Source: Chitinophagaceae bacterium UBA2789
GTDB taxonomy: Bacteria; Bacteroidota; Bacteroidia; Chitinophagales; Chitinophagaceae
NCBI GenBank assembly: GCA_002352145.1
Contig: DEHX01000035.1
Location: 2,555 to 27,434, forward strand
DNA length: 24,880 nt
Reading direction: 5' to 3'
Positions 16,845-23,497 of the stretch are shown in pieces (position 1 is the stretch's first letter; each line of letters starts with the position of its first letter). The translations under genes were made by a program, and so were the position numbers. The notes under the pieces are model-generated. The model saw only the letters and a program-made list of their open reading frames with translations. It ran no database searches and was not told where the DNA came from.

Positions 16845-17708
16845 CTATTTTACGGTGATAATGGTACTGGTCCTTGAGGTGACTGGTAAATTTCCAAAAC
16901 TTGTTTCTGTATTTCCGGTTGATTCTGTGTTGATTGTTTTTTCACGGATAATGCCGGTATTTTTATCTACCAGGATTTTACCAGTAGATTTATTGTTCAT
17001 CGTCGTAGTAGTTTCATTGCCCATCATTTCCGCTTTACTTACCGTTACAGAATTGGCCGTAAAATCAATCACAATAAGGCTATCGGTTACTTCAGCGAGT
17101 TTATAAGTGGCACTGTACTTCCCGCCTTCAAGGTCGTATGATTCTGTCCAGGTATCGCCAATACCAACTTCCGATTCAGGCAGCACTTTAAAGAAACTGG
17201 CTCTTCCTTGTTTGGGTGGTTGTACCAGGTCAAAAACATCTTTCATCATATTACTGATGATTGCCATCCGGCTGTCATTTTCGGTCAGTTGAATTTTCTC
17301 AGGAAGGGCCATCATAGTAGTGCCGGACGGATCAATGATTATGTCATATTTCTTATCCAGAAGGTCTTTGATAGGTTTTCCGAATGGACCGCTGATATCC
17401 TTTTCATTGTTGGAATCGAAATTTCTTTTTTGCCCCATGCCATCAAAAGCAAAATTGACGGATCTCATCTGATGGTTGAGTGTACTGTTATCATCGGTGG
17501 TATTGGTCACTTTGTATTCATGAATGCCTGTGGCATCGACAGTAAAGTCAATGGCCTGGCCCATTGCCTGCTGAGCAATAGTGGTTTTCATTTGCATGGT
17601 CACATTAAGTGACTGGCCTTGCTCAAATTTTATTTTTCCTGCCACTTTTTGTCCCATAGCAAAAGTGGCTGATAACAAGCAGGCTAAAGTGATCCAGTTT
17701 TTTTTCAT
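16845..17708 (-). CDS. Secreted protein of unknown function, DUF6263-like
   Basis: A 287-residue exported protein with a signal peptide (about 1-19, MKKNWITLACLLSATFAMG). The mature part alternates short beta strands, for example GKIKFEQGQSLNVTMQMKT and YSATYKLAEVTDSLIVIDF, and includes the motif VGIGDTWTES. A Thr/Asn-rich region (ETTTTMNNKSTG) precedes the C-terminal strands with GILVDKNTG-like sequence. It resembles the Bacteroidota DUF6263 family by overall pattern; I am moderately sure. The catalytic or binding role is unknown. It is convergent with lysA, 8 bases apart with no terminator hairpin between, so the two transcripts may overlap at their 3' ends. Confidence 0.8.
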   Translation of the reverse strand: MKKNWITLACLLSATFAMGQKVAGKIKFEQGQSLNVTMQMKTTIAQQAMGQAIDFTVDATGIHEYKVTNTTDDNSTLNHQMRSVNFAFDGMGQKRNFDSNNEKDISGPFGKPIKDLLDKKYDIIIDPSGTTMMALPEKIQLTENDSRMAIISNMMKDVFDLVQPPKQGRASFFKVLPESEVGIGDTWTESYDLEGGKYSATYKLAEVTDSLIVIDFTANSVTVSKAEMMGNETTTTMNNKSTGKILVDKNTGIIREKTINTESTGNTETSFGNLPVTSRTSTIITVK

Positions 17709-17854
17709 AATTTTTTAAAATAAGAAGCACAAAAATGACGATAGTTATTTATAAACGTTGCAGCATATTAAATATTAACAACAAAGATTGTATTACTGTT
17801 TATTCGGCTGAACTTGTTTATTTTTAATACAAATTACTATTAAAAAAGTTTACT

Positions 17855-19438
17855 ATGCCTATCAGAATGACAGATGATCCTGTGGATCCTAACCAGCAGG
17901 ATGACAGCGGTGGAGGTGGAGGAAGAAGACCCTCTTTTCCTGGCGGGGGTGGTGGTGGTTTGATGTCTTTGCTTCCTATGCTAATGGGATTGTTTAAGGG
18001 GAAAGGAATTATTTTCCTTTTAGTGCTTGCTGCCGGGGCATATTTCCTGCTTGGCAGGAGCGGAGGCTGCAATGTGGCGGATGTTGTAAAGAAATTTTCA
18101 GAAAGCGGATACAATTTTAATCCTGCTGAATTCAATAAGGCATCTGTTTATGAAGGACTGGAAGATGATGCCGGGAAAAATCCTTTACCGGAGGCAGTAT
18201 CATTATTACGATTTGCTCCAGACCGGCTAAACCAGGGACAGCAAGGCAGTTGTGTAGCGTGGAGCTGTGCTTATAGTGCACAAACAATTTTAACAGCAGC
18301 AGCAACAGGTGCCGATCCAAATTCGATACGCTTTAGTCCTTCTTATTTATATAACCAGATCAAATTGGATGGCTGCCAGGGCTCCTACCTGCAAAGAGCC
18401 ATGGAGGCGATGAGCAGAAATGGCGGGGTGCCCCTAAGTCAATATCCCTATAATGACCAGGATTGTGATAGAGATCCAAGCAGTTTATATTCAGCAGGCA
18501 GACAAAATGTAATACACGGATTTACCCGCATCACCAACGGTGATAATATCAATGAAATTAGTGTCCGTGGTATTAAAGAGCATTTGGCTAAAAATGCGCC
18601 GGTGGCTATTGGCATGATGGTGGGCCAAAGCTTTATGCAGGATATGATGGGGCAGGAATTGTGGACTCCTCAGGGAATGGATGAGTCGCAAATGGGAATG
18701 GGCGGTCATGCGATGACCGTTATCGGTTATGATGATCGCAAATTTGGCGGTGCTTTCCAGATCATGAATAGCTGGGGACCCGAATGGGGACAAAACGGTG
18801 TAGCATGGGTTCGCTACGGTGATTTTAAAAACTACGTAAGGGAAGCGTATGGTATCGACCCGCTTCCAAAAAGAAGCAATGTGGCAAATATTCCACTTGA
18901 GTGTGCTATCGGTCTGGTGAATAATGAAGATAAGCAGAACATTACATTAAGAACAGCTGGTGGAAATTTATTTGAAACTGCATCTCCCATAAAAGTGGGC
19001 ACCCGGTTTAAAATGTCAATCGAGAATGCTACAGAATGCTACATCTATGTATTCGGACAGGAAGTGGATGGTAGTAGTTTTGTGTTGTTTCCTTACCTGA
19101 AACCCGGCGAAACAGTTTCAAAACATTCGCCCTATTGCGGTATTACCGGTTATCGTTTGTTCCCCAAAGCACAATCCATGGAAGCAGACAGCATTGGTAC
19201 TAAAGATTATATTGCCATCGTAGTGAGTAAAGATGAACTGGATTATAACAGTATTAATAATGCGATCAGCCAAAGCCGCCAAACCACTTATGCTGCAAAA
19301 GTGAACGAAGCGCTTCGGCCTGTTTTGATTTCTTCTGCAAAGTTCAACAATACGAATGATGGCAGGATTTATTTTAAAGTAGATGCAAACAGTAACAAGG
19401 CAGTAGCGGCTATTGTTGCGTTTGATAAAAGACCCTAA
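17855..19438 (+). CDS. Membrane-anchored papain-like (C1) cysteine protease with DUF4384-like C-terminal domain
   Basis: A 527-residue protein. Residues 1-48 are cytoplasmic and Gly-rich (GGGGGRRPSFPGGGGGG), residues about 50-67 form one membrane helix, and the rest should face the periplasm. The Gly-rich-plus-helix start recalls the N-terminus of neutral zinc metallopeptidases, but here a C1 protease follows: Gln127 (oxyanion) and nucleophile Cys133 in NQGQQGSCVAW, His285 in GGHAMTVIGYD, and Asn305 in MNSWGPEWGQNG. Residues about 350-460 look like DUF4384 (KVGTRFKMSIENATECYIYV, then GSSFVLFPY). Seven further cysteines (72, 138, 174, 204, 350, 395, 428) could form disulfides. A secreted thioredoxin-like gene follows after 19 bases. 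The natural substrate is unknown. Confidence 0.88.
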   Translation: MPIRMTDDPVDPNQQDDSGGGGGRRPSFPGGGGGGLMSLLPMLMGLFKGKGIIFLLVLAAGAYFLLGRSGGCNVADVVKKFSESGYNFNPAEFNKASVYEGLEDDAGKNPLPEAVSLLRFAPDRLNQGQQGSCVAWSCAYSAQTILTAAATGADPNSIRFSPSYLYNQIKLDGCQGSYLQRAMEAMSRNGGVPLSQYPYNDQDCDRDPSSLYSAGRQNVIHGFTRITNGDNINEISVRGIKEHLAKNAPVAIGMMVGQSFMQDMMGQELWTPQGMDESQMGMGGHAMTVIGYDDRKFGGAFQIMNSWGPEWGQNGVAWVRYGDFKNYVREAYGIDPLPKRSNVANIPLECAIGLVNNEDKQNITLRTAGGNLFETASPIKVGTRFKMSIENATECYIYVFGQEVDGSSFVLFPYLKPGETVSKHSPYCGITGYRLFPKAQSMEADSIGTKDYIAIVVSKDELDYNSINNAISQSRQTTYAAKVNEALRPVLISSAKFNNTNDGRIYFKVDANSNKAVAAIVAFDKRP

Positions 19439-19457
19439 AAGTTTTATATAAAGAAAG

Positions 19458-19952
19458 ATGAAAAGAATTATTGTTGTTACGTTGATATCCTATTCTTCTG
19501 CGATGGTTTATTCGCAGGACATGACAAAGTTCAGGCTGTACAACCCCGGAGATAATGCAGAAAAGCAAATTGAAGCGGCGGTAGAAAAGGCAAAAGATTC
19601 AGGAAAGCATGTTATGCTGCAGATCGGCGGCAACTGGTGTGTTTGGTGTGCCCGGTTCAATGATTTTGTTACAAATGATAAGTCATTGGACTCCTTGCTG
19701 AATGCAAACTATGTAGTGTATCACCTCAATTACAGCAAGGAAAACAAGAACCTTGATATACTGAAAAAATATAGCTTTCCCCAGCGATTTGGGTTTCCCG
19801 TTTTTTTGGTGTTAAATGAAAAAGGGCAATTGCTGCATACACAGACTTCCTGGTATTTGGAGGCAGGAAAAGGTTACGATAAAGAAAAAGTGACAGCCTT
19901 TTTTAATGACTGGGGAAAGAAAGCTTTAGACCCGGCACAATACAATGACTGA
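19458..19952 (+). CDS. Secreted thioredoxin-like protein with a CVWC active site
   Basis: A 164-residue exported protein; the signal peptide ends at about residue 19 (SSAMVYSQ). The thioredoxin fold is clear: a strand HVMLQIGG, then the active site NWCVWCARF (Cys61, Cys64), and later the cis-Pro region GFPVFLVLNEKG. The CxxC with an aromatic residue resembles the DUF255/thioredoxin_7 type more than classical CGPC thioredoxin. It should act in the periplasm as a reductase or disulfide exchanger. It lies 19 bases after the protease gene and 2 bases before the next gene, so it belongs to a three-gene unit. Keeping the protease Cys reduced or forming its disulfides is a plausible but unproven job. 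Confidence 0.88.
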   Translation: MKRIIVVTLISYSSAMVYSQDMTKFRLYNPGDNAEKQIEAAVEKAKDSGKHVMLQIGGNWCVWCARFNDFVTNDKSLDSLLNANYVVYHLNYSKENKNLDILKKYSFPQRFGFPVFLVLNEKGQLLHTQTSWYLEAGKGYDKEKVTAFFNDWGKKALDPAQYND

Positions 19953-19954
19953 TC

Positions 19955-20443
19955 ATGAATTCACATACGCAAACATTTATTAAGCTGATGAAACATCCTG
20001 TTAAGTTCAGGATGTTTCTGTTTGCCAAATTACCTGCTGCGTATATGGCCGGTGTTAGGGTAAGAGAAGTGGATGAAAAAAAATGTGTGGCAACGGTGCC
20101 CTATAAATGGCTCTCACAAAACCCTTTTCGGTCTACTTATTTTGCATGTCTCAGCATGGCTGCAGAAATGAGTACAGGAGCACTGGCGATGGCTCATTTA
20201 TACAGGATACATCCGCCGGTATCGATGCTGGTAGTAAAGGTGGAGTCGGAATATTTCAAGAAAGCCACAGGCAGAACAAGTTTTATTTGTGAGGACGGTG
20301 AGCTGTTTCAGAAAGCCATTGAAGAAACAATTTCAACAGGAGAAACCCGAATCGTGAAAGCCAAATCGGTTGGAACAAATGCAAATGGTGAGATAGTGGC
20401 AGAATTTTTAATAACCTGGTCATTCAGGGTAAAGACAAAGTAA
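19955..20443 (+). CDS. DUF4442 hotdog-fold protein (thioesterase-like)
   Basis: A 162-residue soluble protein of the DUF4442 group of the hotdog/thioesterase superfamily. The pattern includes VREVDEKKCVATVPYKW (first strands), NPFRSTYFACLSMAAEMSTG (hotdog helix), PVSMLVVKVESEYFKKATG, and C-terminal strands ending EFLITWSFRVK. Members of this superfamily hydrolyse or bind acyl thioesters, but this subgroup has no established substrate. The ATG lies two bases after the thioredoxin-like stop codon, implying co-transcription. Why a cytoplasmic acyl-binding fold shares a unit with a periplasmic protease is unclear. Confidence 0.82.
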   Translation: MNSHTQTFIKLMKHPVKFRMFLFAKLPAAYMAGVRVREVDEKKCVATVPYKWLSQNPFRSTYFACLSMAAEMSTGALAMAHLYRIHPPVSMLVVKVESEYFKKATGRTSFICEDGELFQKAIEETISTGETRIVKAKSVGTNANGEIVAEFLITWSFRVKTK

Positions 20444-20460
20444 TTTTTTAATCAAAAAAT
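20443..20460 (+). repeat. AT hairpin after the DUF4442 gene
   Basis: ATTTTTT / AAAAAAT (7 bp) with loop AATC starts at the last base of the DUF4442 stop codon. It lacks GC pairs, so it is a doubtful terminator, but it directly precedes the GC-rich leader hairpin of the next gene. Confidence 0.4.
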
Positions 20461-20494
20461 CCCTTGGGAGGAACCATGAAGTTCATCCAAAGGG
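20461..20494 (+). promoter_or_regulatory. Leader hairpin of the beta-CASP gene
   Basis: CCCTT-G-GGA-G-GAAC pairs with GTTC-A-TCC-A-AAGGG around the loop CATGAA: 12 pairs interrupted by two symmetric G/A mismatches. The 5' arm contains a Shine-Dalgarno (GGGAGG), the upstream ATG starts at loop base 20476, and the 3' arm ends against the second Shine-Dalgarno. Folding could thus hide the first site and leave the second open. Confidence 0.55.
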
Positions 20495-20511
20495 AGGAGG
20501 AGTGGGTATGA
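20476..20511 (+). CDS. 11-codon upstream reading frame (candidate leader peptide)
   Basis: ATG at 20476 opens MKFIQREEEWV and stops at TGA 20509-20511, which overlaps the ATG of the beta-CASP gene (20508-20510) as ATGA. It has its own Shine-Dalgarno, GGGAGG (20466-20471), four bases upstream. The Shine-Dalgarno of the main gene, AGGAGG (20495-20500), lies inside this frame and codes for its Glu run. The layout is typical of translational coupling. Expression is not shown; the frame is short enough to occur by chance, but the two ribosome sites in a genome that otherwise lacks them argue for function. Confidence 0.45.
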   Translation: MKFIQREEEWV

Positions 20512-21914
20512 AAATTTCATTTCATGGTGCCGCCAGGACCGTTACTGGTTCTAAGCACCTGCTGACATTAAAAAATGGCAAGAAAATATTGCTTGACTGT
20601 GGTATGTTCCAGGGCATGGGTAAAGAAACCGATATGCTCAACAGGCAATTTGGTTTCAACCCTAGAGAAATAGATGTGATGGTGCTATCCCATGCACATA
20701 TAGACCATAGCGGTTTGATACCAAAATTGATTGCTGAGGGTTTTGAAGGGAAGATATTTTGTACGCCGGCTACAAAGGACCTGACCACCGTCCTTTTACA
20801 GGATTCGGCAGAGATACAGGAGGACGATGTAAAATATACAAATAAGCGAAGGGCTGCAGAAGGCTTGCCCTATTTGAAACCACTTTATTCTGTTGAAGAT
20901 GCTGCAAAAGCCGAAGAACATTTTGTAGTAAGAGCTTACAACGAATGGTTTGATGTAACAGATGGGGTGCAGGCTATGTACACTGATGCAGGCCATATTA
21001 TCGGCAGCGGTTGTGTGCATTTGCGGATCAAAGAAAAAGAGGAGAAAGAACAAAGGCTAACTTTCAGTGGAGATGTGGGACGTTACAGGGATGCAATACT
21101 GAAGTCACCAGAAACTTTTCCGCAGGCAGACTATATTATTCTTGAGTCCACTTATGGCAATAGTCTTCACGATAATAATGTAACAACACCGGATATGCTG
21201 CTGCGCTGGATTGAAAAGGCCTGCCTGCAAAAAAAAGGGAAACTGATCATGCCAGCCTTTAGTGTAGGAAGAACGCAGGAACTGCTATACTCATTGAACC
21301 AGTTGGAGATAGAGAACAGGCTGCCGCCTGTGAATTACTATATCGACAGCCCTTTAAGTGTAGAAGCTACAGAGATTGTAAAACGCTACCCGCAATATTT
21401 TAATAAGACCATACAGCGGATCATGCAAAATGACCAGGATCCATTTTCATTTGAAGGATTGCATTATATCAAAACAGTAGATCAGTCCAAACAGCTCAAT
21501 TTTATGAATGGCCCGATGGTGATCATTTCGGCTAGTGGTATGGCTGATGCAGGCAGGGTGAAGCACCATATCAGCAACAGTATAGAAAACAGTCATAATA
21601 CAATCTTGCTGACTGGATATTGTGAGCCCCGTTCCCTGGGTGGTCGTTTGCTGGCCGGTGAAAAAGAAGTAGGCATCTTCGGTGTCCAGCATGAAGTACA
21701 TGCGGAGATCGGTGTTATCCGTAGCATGAGTGCCCATGGCGACTATGAAGACCTGTGCCAGTGGCTGGCCTGCCAGGATGCCCGCCAGGTAAAAAAACTA
21801 TTTCTCGTACACGGAGAATACGAAGTGCAGCAAAACTTTAAACAGCGGCTAATCAAAAAAGGATTCCTGGATGTGGAAATACCCGAAATGCACTACGAAG
21901 TTGGTCTTGGCTGA
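20508..21914 (+). CDS. Metallo-beta-lactamase/beta-CASP RNase-like protein
   Basis: A 468-residue cytoplasmic protein of the CPSF-73/YsiH-like beta-CASP group, which process RNA. The zinc site is intact: SHAHIDH (His62, His64, Asp66, His67), the third-motif His in DAGHIIGSG, and FSGDVG. The beta-CASP region has the A-type motif LESTYGN, PAFSVGRTQELLY, and ISASGMADAGRVKHHI, and the C-terminal His motif is SAHGDYEDL. Such enzymes cut RNA as endo- or exonucleases. The start is the ATG at 20508: AGGAGG lies seven bases before it, a rare clear ribosome site here. A GTG two codons upstream is less likely. The leader carries a hairpin and a coupled upstream frame, which may allow regulation at translation. 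Confidence 0.92.
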   Translation: MKISFHGAARTVTGSKHLLTLKNGKKILLDCGMFQGMGKETDMLNRQFGFNPREIDVMVLSHAHIDHSGLIPKLIAEGFEGKIFCTPATKDLTTVLLQDSAEIQEDDVKYTNKRRAAEGLPYLKPLYSVEDAAKAEEHFVVRAYNEWFDVTDGVQAMYTDAGHIIGSGCVHLRIKEKEEKEQRLTFSGDVGRYRDAILKSPETFPQADYIILESTYGNSLHDNNVTTPDMLLRWIEKACLQKKGKLIMPAFSVGRTQELLYSLNQLEIENRLPPVNYYIDSPLSVEATEIVKRYPQYFNKTIQRIMQNDQDPFSFEGLHYIKTVDQSKQLNFMNGPMVIISASGMADAGRVKHHISNSIENSHNTILLTGYCEPRSLGGRLLAGEKEVGIFGVQHEVHAEIGVIRSMSAHGDYEDLCQWLACQDARQVKKLFLVHGEYEVQQNFKQRLIKKGFLDVEIPEMHYEVGLG

Positions 21915-22030
21915 CAAATTGCAGACATTATGCTTTAATTCTAACCGGATTTTCACATCTTGTTAGTAATCTCAGCACATTTTTTGGCGTTTATAATGTG
22001 GTTTTCAACTATCACATTAAAACGATCAGT

Positions 22031-22621
22031 ATGAAGAAGTTTAGAAAGCTGTGGAGCTTACCTGTTGCGATCGTCTTCTTGCTTGCAAGTTGTACTTCCA
22101 CTGCTCATATTGAAAAAGACGATAACACTGATTTCAGCCGTTATAAAACTTTTGCCTGGATAGAGAAAGACGGACAAGGTAACAGTAATAAAATCAAGAA
22201 TAACAACCTGACTGAACAAAAAATACGGCAGGCAGTAAACGCTGAGCTGATAAAGACGGCAGGTTGGAGAGAAGTGAAGCATAAGCCGGATGTGATGCTC
22301 AGTTATGATGTGCTGGTAGAAAGATCCAGCAGGGAAATTAACAGCCCGGTTTATTCAAGACCTTTTACCAGGCTTATTTATAATCCTTATACCCGCCGGT
22401 ATACTACTATCTATTATCCATCACAGTTTGTAGGGTACGAAAGAGATGAAAGAGCCATACGGGAAGGAACCGTTACAATAACAATGATCGATTCCAGAAC
22501 AGATAAGGCAGTATGGCAGGGATGGACTACAGAGGAGGTGAATAGTAAGAATCTTACCACAAAAGAAATTCAATATGCAGTTCGATCCATCTTTAAAAAA
22601 TTTGATATCGCAAAAAACTGA
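22031..22621 (+). CDS. DUF4136 lipoprotein
   Basis: A 196-residue lipoprotein: basic MKKFRK, hydrophobic core, and LLASC with the lipidated Cys at 21. The mature domain has the DUF4136 pattern: DFSRYKTFAWI at the first strand, a central region with KPDVMLSYDVLVE, TVTITMIDSRTDKAVWQGW, and a C-terminal amphipathic helix (EIQYAVRSIFKKF). Members are periplasmic or outer-membrane proteins of unknown role. The ATG at 22031 places the signal at the N-terminus; an in-frame GTG at 21998 would add 11 residues before it. The gene is followed by a strong terminator 28 bases after the stop. Confidence 0.88.
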   Translation: MKKFRKLWSLPVAIVFLLASCTSTAHIEKDDNTDFSRYKTFAWIEKDGQGNSNKIKNNNLTEQKIRQAVNAELIKTAGWREVKHKPDVMLSYDVLVERSSREINSPVYSRPFTRLIYNPYTRRYTTIYYPSQFVGYERDERAIREGTVTITMIDSRTDKAVWQGWTTEEVNSKNLTTKEIQYAVRSIFKKFDIAKN

Positions 22622-22648
22622 TTTTTCTATGAGGACGGTTCCGGATAC

Positions 22649-22670
22649 AGCCTCTCCGAAAGGAGAGGCT
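22649..22670 (+). terminator. Intrinsic terminator of the DUF4136 gene
   Basis: A 9-bp perfect stem (AGCCTCTCC / GGAGAGGCT) with a GAAA tetraloop, followed by TTTTTCTTT. Confidence 0.93.
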
Positions 22671-22700
22671 TTTTTCTTTAAAAAATAAGCTGAAATCCAT

Positions 22701-22708
22701 TATTTTTG
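22701..22708 (+). promoter_or_regulatory. Candidate -7 promoter box of the tRNA gene
   Basis: TATTTTTG is an exact TAnnTTTG match ending nine bases before the tRNA. A TTCTTT about 21 bases upstream could stand for the -33 element. Confidence 0.6.
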
Positions 22709-22717
22709 CCGCCCAAT

Positions 22718-22791
22718 GCCGGGGTAGCTCAGCTGGTTAGAGCATCGGATTCATAACCCGAAGGTCGGCAGTTCAAGTCTGCTCTCCGGTA
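22718..22791 (+). tRNA. tRNA with anticodon CAT (probably elongator tRNA-Met)
   Basis: A 74-base cloverleaf. The D arm is GCTC / GAGC, the anticodon loop is TTCATAA (anticodon CAT), and the T arm is GGCAG-TTCAAGT-CTGCT. CCA is not encoded. The acceptor stem GCCGGGG / CTCCGGT has G-T wobbles at 1:72 and 6:67, and the anticodon stem has an A31/C39 mismatch. C11-G24 in the D stem and the paired 1:72 position argue against an initiator. A lysidine-modified tRNA-Ile2 (read as CAT) cannot be excluded. It is flanked by its own promoter box and terminator. Confidence 0.93.
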
Positions 22792-22795
22792 CAAT

Positions 22796-22818
22796 AAAGG
22801 CCCCTAAATAGGGCCTTT
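22796..22818 (+). terminator. Intrinsic terminator of the tRNA
   Basis: An 8-bp stem (AAAGGCCC / GGGCCTTT) with loop CTAAATA starts five bases after the tRNA and runs into a T-tract. Confidence 0.88.
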
Positions 22819-22846
22819 TTTATTTCTTTTTTGCTTTATTTACAAG

Positions 22847-23437
22847 ATGACAACTATCCGACTGGCCCGGCCTACTGATGCCGCTGGTATATTAGCCATT
22901 TATTCGCCTTATATCGCCAGCACTTCCTTCACATTTGAAACAGAAGTACCATCTGAAGATGACTTTACCGACCGCATTACCTCATACCTTGCCAACTGGC
23001 CCTGGCTTGTTTGTGAAGTGGACGGGCAAATAGCCGGCTATGCCTATGCATCCCGCTACCGGGAGCGGGTAGCCTATCAATGGTCGGCGGAATGTTCAGT
23101 ATATGTTCAGGATGATCATCACAGGTCAGGCATTGCCCGGGCATTATATACGGCCTTGTTTTCTATTTTAAAATTGCAGGGCTACCGGAATGTTTATGCG
23201 GTCATCAATTTGCCGAATGAACGCAGTGTTGCTTTTCATGAAAGCATGGGCTTCCGTTGGTTTGCTACTTACGAGCAGGTTGGTTATAAACTGGGGCAAT
23301 GGAAAAATGTGGGCTGGTGGCGGTTAATCATAAATGAATTTGAACAAGAGCCGGCACCGGTAATAAGCTTTTCACTGCTTGATCAGTCATTTGTTCCGCA
23401 ATTGTTAAATGACGTTACCGGTTTGTTGAATAAATAA
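22847..23437 (+). CDS. GNAT acetyltransferase, phosphinothricin acetyltransferase (Pat/MnaT)-like
   Basis: A 196-residue GNAT-fold N-acetyltransferase. Family patterns: RLARPTDAAGILAIYSPYI and TSFTFETEVPS at the N-terminus, DGQIAGYAYASRYRERVAYQWSAE, the acetyl-CoA pyrophosphate loop VQDDHHRSGIARALY (R-S-G-I-A), and NERSVAFHESMGFRWFATY. This set is typical of Pat/Bar and MnaT-type enzymes, which acetylate phosphinothricin, methionine sulfoximine or similar amino acids; the actual substrate cannot be told. About 25 C-terminal residues extend past the usual fold. It is convergent with the aminotransferase gene. Confidence 0.9.
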   Translation: MTTIRLARPTDAAGILAIYSPYIASTSFTFETEVPSEDDFTDRITSYLANWPWLVCEVDGQIAGYAYASRYRERVAYQWSAECSVYVQDDHHRSGIARALYTALFSILKLQGYRNVYAVINLPNERSVAFHESMGFRWFATYEQVGYKLGQWKNVGWWRLIINEFEQEPAPVISFSLLDQSFVPQLLNDVTGLLNK

Positions 23438-23441
23438 AAAA

Positions 23442-23462
23442 CCGCCCCGGTTCGCAGGGCGG
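23442..23462. terminator. Terminator between convergent genes
   Basis: CCGCCC / GGGCGG (6 bp) with a 9-base loop. The A-run before it makes it strongest on the minus strand (aminotransferase side), where it ends in a T-tract. A second small dyad, CCGGAA / TTCCGG with loop TAA, follows at 23471-23485. Confidence 0.75.
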
Positions 23463-23497
23463 CTATAATTCCGGAATAATTCCGGGTATAGAGAAAA

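Noticed and set aside
21998..22030. A GTG start for the DUF4136 lipoprotein
   Set aside because: It would put 11 residues before the basic MKKFRK that begins a normal lipoprotein signal peptide.
22718..22791. The tRNA gene as an integration site
   Set aside because: I saw no second copy of its 3' end downstream and no integrase; the neighbours look like ordinary chromosomal genes.
23466..23485. Direct repeat TAATTCCGG twice, as a possible attachment site
   Set aside because: The copies are 9 bases, adjacent, and part of a small dyad behind a terminator; no integrase or mobile gene is in the window.
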